Source: an uncultured Alphaproteobacteria bacterium
GTDB taxonomy: Bacteria; Pseudomonadota; Alphaproteobacteria; Rs-D84
DNA length: 18,105 nucleotides
Direction: 5' to 3'
NCBI GenBank assembly: GCA_944390185.1
Contig: CALXPA010000011.1
Location: 1 to 18,105 of the forward strand
A program made the translations under genes and the position numbers. Positions 16,191 to 18,105 of the stretch are shown here, one piece after another (position 1 is the stretch's first letter; each line of letters starts with the position of its first letter). The notes under the pieces were generated by a model, which ran no database searches, was not told the DNA's origin, and saw nothing but the letters and a program-made list of their open reading frames with translations.

Positions 16191-16221
16191 AAATCACCGG
16201 CGATTACTCGACCGGTGATTT
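16191..16221. terminator. Bidirectional terminator between the autotransporter gene and the small unknown gene
   Basis: A perfect ten-base stem, AAATCACCGG (16191-16200) with CCGGTGATTT (16212-16221), encloses an 11-base loop. The minus-strand side is followed by TGTTTT, a fair U-tract, so it can end the convergent gene. On the plus side the tail is TCTCCCC, so it is weaker for the autotransporter gene. A smaller six-base hairpin (16231-16246, TTCTGG/CCAGAA) lies next to it. Confidence 0.68.
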
Positions 16222-16291
16222 CTCCCCTCCTTCTGGTTACCCAGAAACTGGTCATGCCACAACGGACCGCGTGGTCAAACGCCCAGCGAAA

Positions 16292-16627
16292 TTATGCTGC
16301 ACGGGCAACATGTTGTGACGCGGTGCCATCGGCGGCATCCATAATCTTCTTCGCCTCTGCAAAGACCATTTCTTTGACCCGTAATGCCAAGGCCTTGGTA
16401 TCCATTGATTCTGCGGCGACATCAAAGTTATCTGTACGAATTTGCAGTGATACGTACGCACCCACCAGTGACGGCCGTGGCAAATCTTCGATTGAACGTG
16501 GCGCATTGTTGTTGCCAATCTGTAATTCATCCGCCAGTGATATAATCTGTCTGTCTTCGTTAACCCATACTGTTGTGGTCAATACTTGGTTTAAGGCAAT
16601 CATTATTTCTTTGATAGATTTTGTCAT
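16292..16627 (-). CDS. Small conserved-looking protein of unknown function
   Basis: I do not recognise this 111-residue protein. It has no signal peptide, no transmembrane helix and no Cys. The N-terminal half looks like a small alpha/beta unit (IKEIMIALNQVL, then VNEDRQIISLADEL). The middle contains RSIEDLPRPSLVGAYVSLQIRTDNF (about 44-68). The C-terminus (about 77-104) is a likely amphipathic helix, RVKEMVFAEAKKIMDAA. It is probably cytoplasmic. Reality of the gene is supported by a very strong ribosome site, AAAGGAGGG, eight bases before the ATG, and a terminator downstream. It is transcribed alone, divergently from mraZ across an AT-rich spacer. Confidence 0.72.
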   Translation of the reverse strand: MTKSIKEIMIALNQVLTTTVWVNEDRQIISLADELQIGNNNAPRSIEDLPRPSLVGAYVSLQIRTDNFDVAAESMDTKALALRVKEMVFAEAKKIMDAADGTASQHVARAA

Positions 16628-16635
16628 GGTGCGGT

Positions 16636-16644
16636 CCCTCCTTT
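16636..16644 (-). promoter_or_regulatory. Strong ribosome-binding site of the 111-residue protein
   Basis: AAAGGAGGG on the minus strand, eight bases before the ATG at 16627, is the best Shine-Dalgarno match in the window and settles the start of an otherwise unidentifiable gene. Confidence 0.8.
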
Positions 16645-16679
16645 TTCGGGTGTGTTGATAAAAAATTCAACCAGGTTTT

Positions 16680-16700
16680 GTATTTACACAGGTATTTACA
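16680..16700. repeat. Direct repeat GTATTTACA
   Basis: GTATTTACA occurs at 16680-16688 and 16692-16700, separated by CAG, a 12-base period. It lies 53 bases upstream of the minus-strand gene's start, in its likely promoter area. The function is unknown. Confidence 0.6.
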
Positions 16701-16715
16701 AAAAACGAATTTGAA

Positions 16716-16788
16716 TTTTTTTAGTTATCGGTTACTTTTGCCAGTTTTCCGGTTTTTTGGCGGATTTTTCGGGCTTTTTAGAACTTTT
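16716..16788. other. Phased T-tracts, predicted intrinsically curved DNA
   Basis: T-runs lie at 16716-16722, 16736-16739, 16745-16748, 16753-16758, 16765-16769, 16775-16779 and 16785-16788. Their centres fall about 18.5, 9, 9, 11.5, 10 and 9.5 bases apart, close to one helical turn each (two turns for the first step), with G/C-containing linkers. Such phasing is the known cause of strong DNA bending. It lies about 140 bases upstream of the mraZ promoter. Confidence 0.65.
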
Positions 16789-16892
16789 CTCCTTGTCTAT
16801 ACAAACATCTTAGAACAAAAACGAATCGCAGGTCAAGCATAAAATATAAATATTTTCATTTTATTTTTAATTTACTGTAATTTATTTCCCAG

Positions 16893-16912
16893 ACCATAAA
16901 ATACCATAAAAT
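16893..16912. repeat. Tandem repeat ACCATAAAAT x2 upstream of the mraZ promoter
   Basis: ACCATAAAAT is repeated exactly at 16893-16902 and 16903-16912, one helical turn apart, 15 bases upstream of the -35 box. A further CATAAAATA occurs at 16838-16846. It could serve as an UP element or a regulator site. Confidence 0.6.
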
Positions 16913-16927
16913 AATTATAATTTGTCA

Positions 16928-16956
16928 TTGACAACCATATTTTACCATGCTACATT
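16928..16956 (+). promoter_or_regulatory. Strong sigma70-type promoter of mraZ
   Basis: A perfect TTGACA (16928-16933) is followed after 17 bases by TACATT (16951-16956), with TG one base before it (extended -10). Transcription should start near 16963, giving a leader of about 47 bases. Confidence 0.72.
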
Positions 16957-16960
16957 CACA

Positions 16961-16985
16961 GGGAAGCAAGGAAAGGGAAACCGGG
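16961..16985 (+). promoter_or_regulatory. GGG-repeat segment at the mraZ transcription start, possible MraZ operator
   Basis: GGG or AGG triplets occur at 16961, 16969, 16975 and 16983, right at and after the predicted transcription start. MraZ proteins are known to bind short direct repeats with a GGG core in their own promoter. The spacing here (8, 6, 8 bases) is not the published regular period, so the match is suggestive only. Confidence 0.35.
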
Positions 16986-16995
16986 CAATATGCCC
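16983..16995 (+). other. Small hairpin in the mraZ leader
   Basis: GGGCA (16983-16987) and TGCCC (16991-16995) form a five-base stem with an ATA loop, ending just before the weak ribosome site AAGAAG (16999-17004). It may affect translation; this is not demonstrated. Confidence 0.4.
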
Positions 16996-17009
16996 CATAA
17001 GAAGCGAAA

Positions 17010-17456
17010 ATGTCATTGTTTCTCTCATCTTATGAAAATCGTTTGGATACCAAGGGTCGTATATCTGTGCCGGCCTCTTTCCGCGCTTCGGTTGCGTCTG
17101 AAACGTTTCCGGGGGTCGTGCTGTATCGTTCGTTTACAAATAACTGTATCGAAGGGTTATCGATGTCACGTATGGAACAATTGGCCGCGGCGACCGACAA
17201 GATGGGCGTGTTTGACAGCGAACTGGACGATTTATCAGCGATGCTGTTTGCGGATGCACGGCCACTGGCGTTCGATGTTACGGGGCGAATTGTGATACCG
17301 GGGGATTTGTTGCGGCACGCGGGGATTACTGATACCGCGGTATTTGTCGGCCGCGGGACCAGCTTTCAAATATGGAACCCAGATGCATTCCGTACCGCCC
17401 AGGAAAAATCACTGGAACACTTGCGCACAACCCGCCCGAATTTAACCATCGCATAA
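17010..17456 (+). CDS. mraZ: Transcriptional regulator MraZ
   Basis: A 148-residue cytoplasmic DNA-binding protein with two AbrB-like half domains. Each carries the family signature: DTKGRISVP (13-21) and DVTGRIVIP (89-97). FVGRGTSFQIWNP (112-124) is the conserved C-terminal strand pair. The length is normal. MraZ forms a ring that binds repeats in its own promoter and controls the division and cell wall (dcw) cluster. Here it is read from a strong promoter (16928-16956) and is followed not by rsmH (mraW) but by a terminator and a convergent gene. The ATG at 17010 matches the family start; its ribosome site is weak (AAGAAG). A second ATG at 16990 is in another frame and gives no sensible product. 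Confidence 0.95.
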   Translation: MSLFLSSYENRLDTKGRISVPASFRASVASETFPGVVLYRSFTNNCIEGLSMSRMEQLAAATDKMGVFDSELDDLSAMLFADARPLAFDVTGRIVIPGDLLRHAGITDTAVFVGRGTSFQIWNPDAFRTAQEKSLEHLRTTRPNLTIA

Positions 17457-17508
17457 AATCATTCTATACCAACCCGCCGCACGGTTTTTATTCCGCAACA
17501 ATATAAGA

Positions 17509-17534
17509 AAAAATCCCCCAATCGGGGGATTTTT
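17509..17534. terminator. Bidirectional rho-independent terminator between mraZ and the convergent gene
   Basis: AAAAATCCCCC (17509-17519) and GGGGGATTTTT (17524-17534) form a perfect 11-base stem around AATC. The flanking A and T runs supply a U-tract in both directions. The hairpin ends directly before the stop codon of the convergent gene, so it serves both. Confidence 0.9.
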
Positions 17535-17535
17535 A

Positions 17536-18105
17536 TCAGTTACCCATAATATGCTGTAACCACACGTCTGTTGTCAAAGTATCGCCACCAGACGCGGTAT
17601 CTTCGACACCATTCACACTCATACACGTTGTGATTATCGGGTTACATGCACGGCGCGCAACACTGTTCGCCGCAGAACCACCGGACAGTTCCAAAACATC
17701 GTTCAACGTATTATTCGACACATTTGTTGAACACTTGTCATCGGTATAGATAGCGGACGTAAGTGTGCTTGCATGTTCTACCACATATGTTGCATCAACC
17801 TGGTCACAGTCCGAACCATTAACTTTTGCATACAGTGGCCGCTTCAGACGGATATAGCCAGCCTCGTCCGCGTCATAGTTATTCTGACTGAGGCACGATG
17901 CGACATCCGTGATGCAATCTTCGGCATAATCCGCCAGAACGGTATCCTGGGCCGACTTTATCTGGACCAATGTGCGGTTCAAGAATTCTTTGACCACGTT
18001 ATTATCTGGTTTGTATGTATTTGTCTGGCCAGTGGTGTTGTACGTCAAATCTTGACACTGGTTCAGTACAGACATGCACATTCCATAATTCTTGTTATCC
18101 GCATC
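17536..18105 (-). CDS. Cysteine-rich protein of unknown function, C-terminal part, cut by window edge
   Basis: The last 189 residues of a protein whose start lies beyond the right edge; the frame is open to base 18105. An ATG at 18081 exists but has no ribosome site, and the upstream codons read through as coding. I do not recognise the family. Eight Cys occur in this part (MCM, QCQ, DCI, SCL, DCD, KCS, ACN and TCM contexts), often about 5-9 or 15-25 residues apart. The residues around them are rich in Asp, Asn, Ser and Thr. This is the look of an exported, disulfide-bonded protein. There is no membrane segment in the visible part and no recognisable enzyme motif. The segment VVKEFLNRTLVQIKSAQDTVLADYAEDC is probably helical. 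It converges on mraZ and shares its terminator. Confidence 0.72.
   Translation of the reverse strand, partial: DADNKNYGMCMSVLNQCQDLTYNTTGQTNTYKPDNNVVKEFLNRTLVQIKSAQDTVLADYAEDCITDVASCLSQNNYDADEAGYIRLKRPLYAKVNGSDCDQVDATYVVEHASTLTSAIYTDDKCSTNVSNNTLNDVLELSGGSAANSVARRACNPIITTCMSVNGVEDTASGGDTLTTDVWLQHIMGN

Larger units (their letters stand above)
16628..17009. other. AT-rich divergent intergenic region upstream of mraZ
   Basis: A 382-base stretch with no convincing gene. It holds the promoter and leader of mraZ on the right and the ribosome site of the small unknown gene on the left. In between lie two direct-repeat pairs and a set of helically phased T-tracts, listed separately. Bases 16840-16925 are almost pure A/T. 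I found no clear -10/-35 pair for the minus-strand gene. Confidence 0.8.

Noticed and set aside
16650..16925. Possible replication origin in the AT-rich spacer
   Set aside because: No DnaA box matching TTATNCACA is visible, and no dnaA, parAB or hemE neighbour is present; promoter and bending functions explain the AT-richness as well.
16990..17295. Open frame from an ATG at 16990 overlapping mraZ (would give a Lys/Arg/Cys-rich 101-residue product)
   Set aside because: It lies in another frame of a well-conserved mraZ, starts inside the leader hairpin and its product has low-complexity, shadow-like composition.

Overview
The window looks like chromosomal DNA from a Gram-negative bacterium of the Pseudomonadota, most likely an uncultured alphaproteobacterium with mid-40s % GC. 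The support is an ornithine-lipid acyltransferase pair, an MltB-type lytic transglycosylase, outer-membrane beta-barrels ending in aromatic residues, a type V autotransporter, HemW and MraZ. The lineage is an inference; no rRNA or tRNA gene is present to fix it. I see no insertion sequence, integrase, CRISPR array or phage gene.

Positions 1-2353 (minus strand) form one operon: olsB, olsA, then the start of a prolyl-tRNA synthetase that runs off the left edge. OlsB would put a 3-hydroxy fatty acid on the alpha-amine of ornithine and OlsA a second acyl chain, giving phosphate-free ornithine lipids. From a 174-base divergent spacer, a five-gene plus-strand surface-glycan operon (2528-7634) begins: GT2 glycosyltransferase, non-hydrolysing UDP-GlcNAc 2-epimerase (WecB-type, supplying UDP-ManNAc), a GT2-like transferase, a GT4 transferase and another GT2. 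The last four are joined by ATGA stop/start overlaps.

Convergent with it are mltB (7642-8712) and, upstream on the same strand, an outer-membrane beta-barrel gene (8728-10203) with some omptin-like features but no visible catalytic Asp-His pair. A 110-base spacer with divergent promoters separates this from hemW (10314-11390), which overlaps a predicted lipoprotein M13 metallopeptidase (11380-13374). A terminator follows, then a 901-residue autotransporter (13481-16186) whose passenger carries about eight chlamydial Pmp-like GGA(I/L)/FxxN repeats.

The right end holds a bidirectional terminator, a small unknown protein on the minus strand (16292-16627), and an AT-rich 382-base spacer with helically phased T-tracts, short direct repeats and a strong promoter. 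Next is mraZ (17010-17456), which is not followed by rsmH or other dcw genes: a terminator and a convergent, truncated, cysteine-rich unknown gene (17536-18105) come after it. The common theme is the cell envelope: membrane lipid, surface glycan, peptidoglycan remodelling, outer-membrane and secreted proteins.
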